Assembly: GCA_950022655.1 (NCBI GenBank)
Contig: OX465579.1
Coordinates: forward strand, 13,677,088-13,741,087
Source: Alentia gelatinosa
Taxonomy: Eukaryota; Annelida; Polychaeta; Phyllodocida; Polynoidae
Direction: 5' to 3'
DNA length: 64,000 bases
Shown: positions 46,961 to 58,100 of the stretch, in pieces
Layout: the number at the start of each line of letters is the position of its first letter
Numbering within the stretch: position 1 is the first letter of the stretch
Made by a program: the position numbers and the translations under genes
Notes under the pieces: model-generated
The model's input: only the letters and a program-made list of their open reading frames with translations
Told to the model about the DNA's origin: nothing
The model's database searches: none

Positions 46961-47002
46961 CAGTCTGAGATGATGGCTCAGCGCCCGGGGTTGGTGAGGG
47001 GG

Positions 47003-48420
47003 TAGACTGGCTCCAGTCCCTGCATCCTATAGCTATGCTCCTCACTGGGGATACTGGCTCCAGTCCCTGCATCCTATGGCTACCCTCCTCGCTAGGATAC
47101 AGGCTCTAGTCCCTGCATCCTATGGCTACCCTCCTCGCTAGGATACAGGCTCTAGTCCCTGCATCCTATGGCTACCCTCCTCGCTGGGATACAGGCTCCA
47201 GTCCCTGCATCCTATGGCTACCCTCTTCGCTGGGATACTGGCTCCAGTCCCTGCATCCTATAGCTACCCTCCTAGCTGGGATACAGGCTCCAGGCCCTGC
47301 ATCCTATGGCTACCTCTTCGCTGGGATACTGACTCCAGTCCCTGCATCCTATGGCTACCCTCCTCGCTGGGATACAGGCTCCAGTCCATGCATCCTATGG
47401 CTACCCTCCTCACTGGGATACTGGCTCCAGTCCATGCATCCTATGGCTATCCTCCTCACTGGGATACTGGCTCCAGTCCCTGCATCCTATAGCTATGCTC
47501 CTCGCTGGGATACAGGCTCCAGTCCCTGCATCCTATGGCTACCTCTTCGCTGGGATACTGACTCCAGTCCCTGCATCCTATGGCTACCCTCCTCGCTGGG
47601 ATACAGGCTCCAGTCCATGCATCCTATGGCTACCCTCCTCACTGGGATACAGGCTCCAGTCCCTGCATCCTATGGCTACCCTCCTCGATGGGACACGGGC
47701 TCCAGTCCCTGCATCCTATGGCTATCCTCCTCACTGGGATACTGGCTCCAGTCCCTGCATCCTATGTCTACCCTCCTCGCTGGGATACAGGCTCCATTCC
47801 CTGCATCCTATGGCTACCCTCCTCGCTGGGATACAGGCTCCAGTCCCTGCATCCTATAGCTACCCTCCTCGCTGGGATAAAGGCTCCAGTCCCTGCACCC
47901 TATGTCTGCCCTCCTCACTGAGATACAGGCTCCAGTCCCTGCATCCTATGGCTACCCTTCTCGCTGGGATACTTGCTCCAATCCGTGCATCCTATGGCTA
48001 CCCTCCTCGCTGGGATACAGGGACTGGTACAGTCAGTAATGGTGTTGGATTTCTGGCGCTGTTTAGCTCCAGTATTTCCAACACTCTCCATACAGATATC
48101 AATCATGGCTACTGGTCAGGATATCTCCTGGGAGATTGATACCTTCTCTCTTTGATCTCAATTGCGTCATAGTCAGGAGCAGGCGAAATTTATGGCTATG
48201 ACAACACAGGCGGTCAGGAAACTGGAGGAGGGGAAGGGGGGCAGGAGGAGGTATAGAGTTACAGGAAGGGTTTGGGGCCATAAACAGCAAATTCTGTTCA
48301 TAGTGGACAAGTCTTTGATTCATGGGCCAGTCAGAGAAGGATACATACTATAATGAACTTTATTCTGATTGTGATTAATCATTTAATGAATGTTCATAAT
48401 CAAAGACTTGAGCAAGTCTA
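47003..48420 (-). mobile_element. Minisatellite-bearing TIR element, copy 3 (1418 bp)
   Basis: It is inverted relative to copies 1, 2 and 4: it starts TAGACTGGCTCCAGTCC and ends GACTTGAGCAAGTCTA, with the array on the left. The flanks (GTGAGGGGG and GGGAGAAGG) agree at only six of nine bases, so this duplication is decayed or the copy is rearranged. Confidence 0.85.
47010..48030 (-). repeat. 46-bp minisatellite, about 22 units
   Basis: It is the reverse complement of the unit at 943-1498. Plus-strand frames of up to 262 codons across it are repeat artefacts. Confidence 0.95.
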
Positions 48421-48839
48421 GGGAGAAGGGGTGCAACAGGACCCCGAGACTCCATACATGACTCCGGCGATGGTCTTTTACCTTCACTGAGCATGGACTG
48501 GGACGGGGCGCCGGGTATTGGGTTGGGACTGGGAGGCAGGCTGTCAGGAGTGGGTGTAAGGCTGACTGGTGGACCACCTGGGCATTTGTTGGTGCCAAAC
48601 ATTGTGCTACTCGTCAGTTGTCAGAGTGATTGCCCCCAAGGACCCAATGGTCGGGGGCCTCCTGAAAGGCGCCGCCGCCAGCACTTGACAACTGGTAAGG
48701 GGCAGGAGTTGATCATTGTGTACTTTATACCAGTTTTCTCTCCACGTACACTACTCCCTCAGCCAGGGACAACAGGGCACCACTTCCTAAATACAGTCTC
48801 CAGAAAATCATAAAGTAGCGATCTGAGTTATCATCATAA
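48421..48839. other. Intergenic, no gene
   Basis: GC-rich, G-biased segment (48480-48600). Nothing was recognised. Confidence 0.3.
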
Positions 48840-49125
48840 GGCCTGGCGTCCACCTACTGCAATAGAAATTTAGACCTCCGAATATGGCACCGATGCAAAA
48901 AGCAAATATTGGTGACATATCGGGAAGGTGCAAAATCGTAGACATATATGTCTAGACATGCCAATCCACCACACATCTTAATGGGTTTTTATCGGTGTCT
49001 CATCGCAGAAACGTGGTCAACTGCCCCGATAATAAGTGACCTTCCGACGCAATTTTGATTTTTTTTATTGGGAGGTGCATCGTAGGCCATATCAGAGCCA
49101 TATCATAGCAGATGGACGCCAGGCC
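48840..49125 (-). mobile_element. PIF/Harbinger-like MITE, copy G (286 bp)
   Basis: It starts GGCCTGGCGTCCACC and ends GGACGCCAGGCC, flanked by TAA (48837-48839) and TAA (49126-49128). Confidence 0.9.
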
Positions 49126-49149
49126 TAATCTAAATTTCCATTGTTTTGT

Positions 49150-49355
49150 TTGTTTGTTGGTTTGATTTAACGTCCAGTTAACCATTACTGGTTCTTACCA
49201 GACTTTCTCAAGGTTCTTTTACACCACAAGGGTGGTGATCGAATCTATGTAATGAATTTAGCTAGAAATCTTCCCCTACACATTTACCGAAGTGAGAGTT
49301 CTTTTAGCTCCCACACCATATAGACATGGTATGCGAATGATTGGCCTTTGACTAA
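49150..49355 (-). mobile_element. tRNA-derived SINE, 3' part (copy 3)
   Basis: On the minus strand it carries the shared body 'ctcccacaccatatagacat' (read from +), the 'gaaagtctggtaa' segment missing from copy 1, and the GGACGTTAAATCAAACCA tail. The tRNA-like head is lost. Confidence 0.75.
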
Positions 49356-49839
49356 ATTTCCATAGCTCAAAATAGAGACCATTTGCATTGCCTTCCTTCA
49401 GAATTAAAATACCTCCAGTAAGAGTGATTTCAAAACAAACAATTGCTGTAAGAATAGGATATCTTGTTTTATCCCATGTGGAGAATATTTTCATTTGAGG
49501 AACCGACCTTAGATGTTGTCTCCGCAGAGCCACGGCTCCTTGGTTTGCTCATTCATGCATAGCCTCCGTTTGCAGTTTCCAATCATCCACAGCCAGTCAC
49601 CATTCAGTGCTTTCTCCCCCGCCACCCTTTCTCCTTGACTCCCTCATTCACACACACGCACTCATTCAGAGCGACCGATTGTTAACTGGCATTGCTGATG
49701 TTCGCCCTCGTCCCACTAGTCCCCATGTGAGCACAGTCCCTTCGCCCCCTGCTTGTCAGTTCACCACTACAAGTGACTATAATCTCCAGGAATAGTTCTT
49801 CTATTCTGACATTAGCATTATTTTCCACATCAATAATAA
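49356..49839. other. AT-rich intergenic
   Basis: Nothing was recognised. Confidence 0.3.
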
Positions 49840-50121
49840 GGCCCGGCGTCCATCTACTATGATATGGCTCCAAAATGGTCTACGATGCACCTCCCGATAA
49901 AAAATCTAAATTGCGTCAGAAGGTCACCTAATATCGGGGCAGTTGATTATGTTTCTGCGATTAAGCACTGGAAAAAAAACCTTACGATGCGTGGTGGATT
50001 GTCATGTCTAGACATAGGTCTACGATTTTGCACCTTCCTGATATGTCTCCGATATTTGCTTTTTGTATCGATGCCATATCGGTAGGTCAAAATTTCTATC
50101 GTAGTAGGTGAACGCCAGGCC
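49840..50121 (+). mobile_element. PIF/Harbinger-like MITE, copy H (282 bp)
   Basis: It starts GGCCCGGCGTCCATC and ends GTGAACGCCAGGCC. The flanks are TAA (49837-49839) and TTA (50122-50124). Confidence 0.9.
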
Positions 50122-51140
50122 TTACTTCCAACAACCTCATCTATAACTTACTTCAAGCTTTCTGTTCATCAAGGTAACAATCCTTGTATATAACAGTCAC
50201 TCCAAACACAAAGCTAAACTGAAAACTACAATAGTCACTAGTTGAGTTGTTGGACATAATTCACCCCAATATACAAACTACTGATTCCTTGATTACTTAA
50301 CTTCCTAAGCACACCATTCATTCCCCAGATGTAAGCCTCAACCCTAAACTGTACCTAGTGTTTTCTGACCCGACCATAGCTGTGCGAATCCTCTCTAATT
50401 CTTTAATTTACTAAGCCATCCATATATAGCTTCTTATTTTAGCAAAGTAATCTTATTCACTTTTCTTCTTCTGGTGAGGTTTCTCATGGACACGATCTTG
50501 CCAGAGTGTGATGAATGATAACACGACTGAGAACACATCAGATTCAGAATATGAAGAAATAACATAAAACTCACCGATATCCAGTGAAAATTGTTTAGCA
50601 GTAATGCCGGAGTCACTCTTGTCCTGCTCGCTCATTGGTCATTTTTCGCATGACGTCATCCCACTAGTGCGATAAATTTCATCTTTCTGTACATTCGCCA
50701 GAATACAGTCGGCCAATGTTAAGCCTATGGAGTCTTTTTTATTAGGGGTAGGATAAGTCCGGGTTCCACTCAGATGGCCACTAGATATGTTAGAACAATA
50801 AGGTTAGTGGAAAAGTAATAGCTAGGAACTACATTCTACCTTGGGTAGTACTACATCGCCCGTAAAAAGGCGCGGAGGGAACATCGTAAAATCCTAAGAT
50901 TGTAAATAGTCCAACATTTCAGAGACAGGTTTTGCCCACAACAAGGTGGAGCGGTGCAGTGTGTTATCCGGGCCACAATACCGCCCCGCTCGTCCTCCCC
51001 CTCGCCGCCCAAATGACTAATCAGCCCGGCGCCTGTAACCGTGCGAGCACCTCTAAAAGGTGGTAATGAGCTGCTCAGCGGCAGGCAACGAGCAGGCTGG
51101 ACTTTTAATCTTAACAGTCTCATCCACTAATCACTACACC
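50122..51140. other. AT-rich intergenic with a TATCCTACCC fragment
   Basis: CAATGTTAAGCCTATGG near 50714 and AGGGGTAGGATAAG (50744-50757) are the right end of a TATCCTACCC unit. No gene was recognised. Confidence 0.45.
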
Positions 51141-51516
51141 CAAATCGACTTAGCCCAATTACTGCGAGTGGGGAAAAACATACCAAAATTTCCAGTCCCA
51201 AATGAGAATTTTTTTCTTCATGATTTTTTTGGGGATTTTTTTTTTTTACAACGAGTGGTTTTCTTTCATCTACTACTACATAATTTTATAGAAAATGTGC
51301 TGTGAATTTAGCGTATGAAAATGCTTGACAAATCGACTTAGCCCAATTACTGCGGGTGAGGAAAAACATACCAAAATTTCCAGTCCCAAATGAGAATTTT
51401 TTACTTCATGATTTTTTTTCAAATTTTTTTTTTTTACAACTAGTGGTTTTCTTTCATCTACTACTACATAATTTTATAGAAAATATGCTGTGAATTCCAC
51501 GTATGAAAAATGCTTT
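51141..51516 (+). repeat. 188-bp direct tandem duplication
   Basis: Both copies start 'caaatcgacttagcccaatt' (51141 and 51329) and share the T-rich middle and 'gtatgaaaatgctt' end with few differences. Confidence 0.9.
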
Positions 51517-51940
51517 CGGTTGGGTTTCATGTTTTTGGTGGGGGAGTATTTTGGTGACATGGTGAGAGCAGGAGGGTGTATTTGCAGGTTAGACACAGGG
51601 GCATGTGGCTGGGAAGCTGAGGGCAGTATGGCGGGCAGGCGGAGGGGCGCAGACAGGGACGGAGGGAACACCTTTGGAGTGTTTACTGTTAGGATGAGTG
51701 TTTAATCCGGATTACCATAGCAACAGGGTGAGAGTGGCGCATCGCTAATGCGATCGGAACACCTTGCCGGGCGGTGAGGGCCTACGTGGGGGTGTGGGCA
51801 GGAGGTGGGAGGGAGAGAGTGAGTGGTAGGTGGGCGGGTCTGGGCGGTAACCACCCACCTTAGTGCTGTAATAGTGACAGCGTGTACCTTCATCATACCA
51901 TATAGAGCGCCCAGATGTGCCCGTTGACCTCCACCCACAC
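51517..51940. other. G-rich intergenic
   Basis: G-biased sequence; frames on it are low-complexity and judged non-coding. Confidence 0.3.
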
Positions 51941-51949
51941 CCACACACC

Positions 51950-52867
51950 TAGACTTGCTCAAGTCTTTGATTATGAACATTCATTAACTGATTTAACACA
52001 ATCAGAATAAAGTTCATTGTAGATTTTATGAAAATATTTACCTCGTACGCTTTCGCGTATTTTCATCGGAATTTCTTTTTTGCTTACTCAGTAGTCGCAT
52101 CGCCAACGCCACGTTTCTACACCTATAAAGTTCATTAAAGTATGTAACCTTCTCTGACTGGACAATGAATCAAAGACTTGTCCACTCTGACCAGAATCTC
52201 CTGTTTATGGCCCCAAGCTGCTCCCTAAAACCCTATACTACCTCCTACCCCTCCCCCTGCCTTCCTCCAGTTCCCTGGCTGCCTGTGTTGTCATAGCAAT
52301 AAATTTCACCTGCTCCTGACTGTGACTACATTGAGATCAAAGTGAGAGGGTATCAATCTCCAAGCAGATATCCTGACCAGTAGCCAGGATAACTGTATGG
52401 AGCTTGTTGAGAATCCTAGGGAGGATGGCAGTCATAGGACCGGAGCCTGTATCCCTGTGAGGAGGGTAGTCATAGGATGCAGGGACCGGAGCCTGTATCC
52501 CAGCGAGGAGGGTAGTCATAGGATGCAGGGACTGGAGCCTGTATCCCAGCGAGGAGGGTAGTCATAGGATGCAGGGACTGGAGCCTGTATCCCAGCGAGG
52601 AGGGTAGTCATAGGATGCAGGGACTGGAGCCTGTATCCCAGCGAGGAGGGTAGTCATGGGATGCAGGGACTGGAGCCTGTATCCCAGCGAGGAGGGTAGT
52701 CATAGGATGCAGGGACTGGAGCCTGTATCCCAGCGAGGAGGGTAGACATAGGATACAGGGACTGGACCCTGTATCCCAGCGAGGAGAGTAGTCAAAGGGT
52801 GCAGGGACTGGAGCCTGTATCCCAGTGAGGAAGGTAGCTATAGGATGCAGGGACTGGAGCCAGTCTA
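51950..52867 (+). mobile_element. Minisatellite-bearing TIR element, copy 4 (918 bp)
   Basis: It starts TAGACTTGCTCAAGTCT and ends CTGGAGCCAGTCTA, flanked by CCACACACC (51941-51949 and 52868-52876), a perfect 9-bp duplication. It has the shortest array and an extra ~115-bp segment at about 52020-52135 not present in copy 1. Confidence 0.92.
52440..52863 (+). repeat. 46-bp minisatellite, about 9 units
   Basis: Same unit, mostly with GTAGTCATA instead of GTAGCCATA, so these units are more like each other than like the other arrays, suggesting local homogenisation. Confidence 0.93.
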
Positions 52868-52876
52868 CCACACACC

Positions 52877-53450
52877 CTGTACTGCGGGTGTTAGATTAAT
52901 CCGGTTGGCGACGTCTGAATGCAGGCTGGGGCTAAGAATTAACGTCTCGATTCGCCATATGGTGGTGACTTGTGGCCTCGGCTCGTCTTGGGTCTTCACC
53001 CCGTGTGGACCGACTGACCGGGGCCGACGTCGTCACCGGGCCCCCGCCCACCCGTCCCCGGCCCAGGCAGCCCCACGCGCCCGGTCTCCTCCTCCCTCTC
53101 CTCCTGGTCAGCTCCCCGGTCGCTTCTGGCGTCGGCGATGCGCCAATATCTCACAAACAAAGGCCGGAAAATTGAATTTGCCGGCGCGCTTGGGGACCTG
53201 GGGTCCACAGGCTCTGGCGCCGTCGACTGAGGCACAATCACAGCTGCCGCTAACCCACCACCCTCCCCCGCTCCCCCGCTCCCCCGCTCCCCCTCCCCCC
53301 GGGCAGCCCCCGTGGAGGCGCCGGGGAGGCCCGCCACCCATTGCCGAACCCCGCCGGGGCAGTGATGCTCATAACAAAGTTAGAGCTACCTCTGTACCTG
53401 GATGGTGAGATCATCGCATGACGCTGTACACGGAAAACACGCCCGGATTC
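52877..53450. promoter_or_regulatory. GC-rich single-copy islet
   Basis: This CpG-rich, non-repetitive stretch includes 'ggcgatgcgccaatatctca' near 53133 and CAATCACAGCTG near 53235. A C-rich repeat follows (53266-53300). Open frames on both strands show no protein family. It is a candidate distal regulatory element. Confidence 0.3.
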
Positions 53451-53454
53451 AGCT

Positions 53455-54365
53455 TTATTATCCACCTAATACAAAGTGTGCGTAGAAAACACATGGGGAG
53501 CGTGTATCACCATACCCGGAGCATACAGATATAGCCACCTAATACAAAGTGTCCATAGAAAACACATGGGGAGTGTGTATCACCATACCTATATATCCAC
53601 CTAATACAAAGTGTCCGTAGAAAACACGTGGGGAGTGTGTATCTACATGCCCATAGTATATGGATATATCCACCTAATACAAAGTGTCCATAGAAAACAC
53701 ATAGGGAGTGTGTATCTACATAGCATAATGATATATCCACCTGATACAAAGTGTCCATAGAAAACACATATGAAGTGTGTATCTACATAGGATAATGATA
53801 TATCCACCTGATACAAAGTGTCCATAGAAAACACAGAGGGAGTGTGTATCTACATAGCATATTGATATATCCACCTAATACAGAGTGTCCATAGAAAACA
53901 CAGAGGGAGTGTGTATCTACATACCCATAGCATATTGATGTATCCACCTAATAAAAAGTGTCCATAGAAAACACATAGGCAGCGTGTATCTACATACCCG
54001 GAGCATACAGATGTATCCACCTAATACAAAGTGTCCATAGAAAACACATAGGCAGCGTGTATCTACATACCCGGAGCATACAGATGTATCCACCTAATAC
54101 AAAGTGTCCATAGAAAACACATAGGCAGCGTGTATCTACATACCCGGAGCATACAGATGTATCCACCTAATACAAAGTGTCCATAGAAAACACATAGGCA
54201 GCTTGTATCTACATACCCGGAGCATACAGATATATCCACCTAATACAGAGTGTCCATAGAAAACACATAGAGGATGTGTATCACCATACCTGGAGAATAC
54301 AGATACATCCACCTCACACAAACTGAAAACACATAGGGAGCGTGTATCAGCATACCCAGAGCATA
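53455..54365 (-). repeat. 73-bp tandem array, about 12 units
   Basis: The unit includes 'tatccacctaatacaaagtg', then 'tccatagaaaacacatagg' and a variable segment 'tatctacatacccggagcat'. Lengths vary (about 60-75 bp). Minus-strand frames are repeat artefacts. One isolated inverted unit lies near 8700-8795. Confidence 0.93.
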
Positions 54366-54490
54366 CAGATATAGCCAGCTTCGGAGTTGACTCTGCGCAA
54401 TATCCTCGCATGCGCTCGTATATTACTACCCGTCAATTCCTCGGAGCATGCGACCGCTTGTATCTTAAACCAGTCAATATTGTGTATGTC
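54366..54490 (-). repeat. Decayed hairpin of the H3/H5 family next to the 73-bp array
   Basis: GGAGTTGACTCTGCGCAATAT, less its last base, and 'ccgcttgtatcttaaaccagtc' portions match H3 (8455-8608) in order. The self-complementarity is reduced. Confidence 0.6.
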
Positions 54491-57014
54491 TGCCAAATTA
54501 GCACATGTTGAACAGTCTATCATTCTATTCTGAAAAATATATCGCATTTAAAGATGCTATAGGGAAGGGACTTTATTTTGAATAAGTGGAAAACTTTACC
54601 AAGAGGGTGATGAAGATGAAGAATAGAGAATAATAACAAAACAGTCCTTTTTTCATATTTCATTGTGATACAGTGGAAGATGTATTGTCTGTCACAAAAG
54701 AAATAGTAAGAGTTTATGGAGAGGAAGTAAGTTTCACCCGGAGAGGGTTTAGTACTTAAAATGCTTTTATTCTAAGACAGGTTTTCCGAACCGGCCATGG
54801 GTTCTCATTTTGAATCTACCTCTCCCTTTTCCTAAGAAAGGAGGGGAAAACGGTACATGACCCAATTTTCAAATTTTACCTCACGTTTGATTCATGTGGA
54901 ACATTTCAGTCCTCCTCCACCACAAGTATAATTTTGACAAGGTGCAGAAAAATAAACAGAAATAAGGGAGTGGAATAATGTTTAATATCATTTCGTCTTA
55001 TGATAGTTAAATCCTAATATTGTATATAAATGTATGTATACATGAAAGTTACAGTTAGTGCAATATAAAAAATATCTGAAAATATCTAAAAATTAGGCTT
55101 AATTCCCATGTGGTTTCTAAATCCTACTCTAGCTCTAGCTCTCACGTTCAAGTTTTCTCGAGCAAAGTTTCACACACACACAAAAAGAGAATGTTTGTGT
55201 ACATATGAAAATGACCAAATTGCTTTATCCTATGGAGACCCATTGGTATCCGCTGGACACTCAAACAAAAAAAGGACACTTATCCGGACACTCAATTCAT
55301 GGGGCTAGGTAGAAGGTAGATGAGTGGACATTCAACTCCACGCAAACAGTTGCTTGACTTCCTCACGACCACCTCCCCGCTCCCCCGCTCCCCCGCTCAC
55401 TCATTAGCCTCATAATACATAGGACCATATTCAGGTGACCGTACCGCCTGTGTGCGGACACTGGGTTCCGTATGGCCCGCTAAGTCTGGTGACAATTATT
55501 GTAGTCTCTGGCCAACCCCCGCAAGATGCCCCACCATATGGTGTATGCTAATGGCGAAGAGCCACCAGCTTCCTCTGGTCCCAGGCCCCTCGGGTTGGCT
55601 TTTGATGTGGTGACGTTTGTCCCATCAGCACGTCAGCTGACCACGCCCAGTAAAGAAATGAGTTACCATGGCGACGTTTAACGTCAACGTAAAATGTCGA
55701 CGCTCCACAAAGAGTTACGAAAATGAGTATAAGGAACGGAGGGGTGCGTGGGAATTGACTCATTCGGTGTTCCTAGATGGTTTGCTATCGTTTCTATAAA
55801 TGAATTTATAATTGCACTGTTACACATATCTGGAGGATTTTTCTATGTTTTATTTAGTATAGCAATTGCATTTGCATCAGATTGAATTGTGTGTGTTTAG
55901 AATAGAATGTGATTGTCACTTGAAGTCTATACGGTGGTGATATCTAAAGGAGCAACAAAAGGTGCATATATATTATGTGAGTAGTTTATTAAGTGTTAGA
56001 TTATTATATTTTTTCACTTTGCTCCCCCTAAATCTTTACAATCTGTACATTTTAGAAAGCCTTTTTTTATTGGTATTTATGGATATAATAAGAAACAAAA
56101 TGTATCATATATTCCCATGCACACTGAACATAGGAATCAATTTCAGTTACGACAACTTACAGAAACCATGGTAATTCCTTCACTTTTATATCAATATATC
56201 ATATATATTGCTTGAGTTATTCATGATTTACCGTCGTGAATTGTGATATATTGAAATATAATCACAAGCGGTATACTGCACCACAATGAATGTTAAGAAA
56301 GAAATTGATGATTGTTTAGTCTGTGTCCCCATTCGCCATCAATTCTTTTTATCTTAGCTTCCAAAAATGTATCTGTTTATCGCCCATGAGTATGAGTTAG
56401 CGTACTCGCAAGCCTGTTGAGTATGATTTCCCAATGTTAAGCCTATAGAATTTCATACAAAGCTAAGATGAAATGGTATACCACAGTTTATGTTATTATA
56501 ATGCATTTTTTACTACTGAGCTACCTTCCATCCTCTGCCAACGTCTCTAGGACCGAGACATTTAATGTAGACAGGGAGGAGTAGTCCAGTTACTGTTTAC
56601 CTGCATGCAAGGACACGTGTAAGCTGTTACGGGCAGGCGGCAAAAAACACTACGTCAATTCCTTGGTATACTTTGAACTCCTAGACTCGTGCCGTTGTGG
56701 TTCTTGGTTCCCCGCTTATTTGGAGTTGCAAGGATAACCAGCACAACTTCTCTCCCACTCTCCCAGCAGGATCTCTGCTAGGAGAGTGTCTCTCTCCCTT
56801 ACGATGTTTGCCAAATACCTTATTTCTACTTGTTTATGATTAAGGATGATAAAAATGAAATAATAGCAACCTTTCAAAAGATAACTTATTAGTAGAATGT
56901 TTCTCTAAAAACCAGTTTAGTATACTATACCCATGATGCACCAGAAAAATTGAGGCGTTACCCATAGTGCATCAAAAAAACTGGAAGGCGTTACCTGGCC
57001 TATAATGTGAGTAA
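54491..57014. other. AT-rich intergenic, no gene
   Basis: CAATGTTAAGCCTATAG near 56433 is a fragment of the TATCCTACCC family. No coding frame was recognised. Confidence 0.35.
56756..56788. mobile_element. Minimal R3: two terminal repeats back to back
   Basis: CACTCTCCCAGCAGGATC runs directly into TCTGCTAGGAGAGTG, an almost perfect 33-bp palindrome made only of the two R3 ends. It may be an internal-deletion product. Confidence 0.55.
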
Positions 57015-57526
57015 AGGTCTGTTTCCATTGGCCGATCTCCCGTCACCGATCTACAGTCAGGAACCACCGACGGGCTTTTGGCATTGCTCACCCAAAATCG
57101 GTCAACGGAAACGACCAAGCTTATGAAATGACCCACGACTTTTTCTGCTTAGATTATGTAATGTGGCTTCACTCACCACTGAGTGAAAGGTTAGTCGCCG
57201 AGTGAAATCTGCTACCCTTCTATGTACACGCACAGTGAGTGGCACCACCGACAGACTTTCTGTGTAACGGGCAAAATCCACCAGGCCGATTTCTCACCCG
57301 ATCAATTGTTCCTGGGCCCTTAAGAGGAAGCTCACGTATTGTAATTTATTTAATTCTGATAAAAATAGTTTAATAAATGACCATTTTCAAAGATTTGAGA
57401 AATACTAGGGCATCCGATGATAATCGGCGATTGTCTGGCTATGGAATCGGCTACCGTCGGTCCAGTGGAACACCCCTTTAACTCAAAAAATCTACACCCT
57501 TTTCGTCGGCCAATGGAAACAGGCCT
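57015..57526 (-). mobile_element. TIR element V1, copy 2
   Basis: It starts AGGTCTGTTTCCATTGGCC and ends GGCCAATGGAAACAGGCCT. It is inverted relative to 19802-20109 and ~200 bp longer, with extra AT-rich sequence at about 57317-57470. Confidence 0.75.
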
Positions 57527-57565
57527 TGAGCGTAGTGCCAGGTTCCCGGCTAGGCCTTGCTCGTC

Positions 57566-58084
57566 TTACAAGACCCGGTGCCCGGGCCGTTCTCGAGAGT
57601 TCACCTGAGTTTTGTCAACAACCCTCCTCGCGAAGGCCACGCGAGACGCCGCGAGAGAGACGCTGGCCAAGACGCCCTCTGGCGGGACGCTGACATGAGC
57701 TAAGGACCAGCATGCACCGCGCGCGGGGCCCCAAGAGGCGCCAGATTGGTAAAACTGGTAGACCATTGTCGTACCTAACCCGTCCCCCTTTTTTGCTTCA
57801 ATTAAGGTGTCGTTGGCTTGTTGATATTCGCCCTTTGTCAGAACTCCCTGTGGCATTTGATCCAATAACTGTTGTTTATTCTCTGGGTCAGGCTCCCGGA
57901 GCGTGCTGCGTATATCAATTGATGTCAGCGTGTCCGACCTTTGTGCGGATATTTCCTTACAGCGACGGCTTGTTGTAAATCGAATCAGTTTCTCTCTCTG
58001 CCACCTGGCTGGTGAACTCGCGAGCATGGCGGCTCGCATTATGCGGTCGTTTTCATGTTTGCTTGCAGAGCAGAATTGAACCAT
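57566..58084 (-). CDS. Candidate exon or gene of unknown function (172 codons)
   Basis: I do not recognise this protein. From the ATG at 58084 the frame is open for 172 codons to a stop at 57566. It is the only non-repeat frame in the left 60 kb with protein-like composition. The first ~45 residues are rich in Arg, Ala and Ser (RxxSRRCK near 40), as in a mitochondrial targeting peptide. A segment around residues 50-95 has regular charged and hydrophobic spacing (REPDPENKQQLLDQMPQGVL; KGEYQQANDTLIEAKK). A pyrimidine-rich stretch ending in AG lies just before the start (minus strand), so an internal exon is also possible. The last ~55 residues overlap GC-rich sequence and look less protein-like. 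Alternatives are a processed pseudogene or chance. Confidence 0.25.
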   Translation of the reverse strand: MVQFCSASKHENDRIMRAAMLASSPARWQREKLIRFTTSRRCKEISAQRSDTLTSIDIRSTLREPDPENKQQLLDQMPQGVLTKGEYQQANDTLIEAKKGDGLGTTMVYQFYQSGASWGPARGACWSLAHVSVPPEGVLASVSLAASRVAFARRVVDKTQVNSRERPGHRVL

Positions 58085-58100
58085 CAAGAACTGCAATTGA

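Noticed and set aside
53108..53465. Proline/glycine-rich protein on either strand
   Set aside because: Frames are open on both strands because the DNA is GC-rich; there is no domain and no consistent frame.
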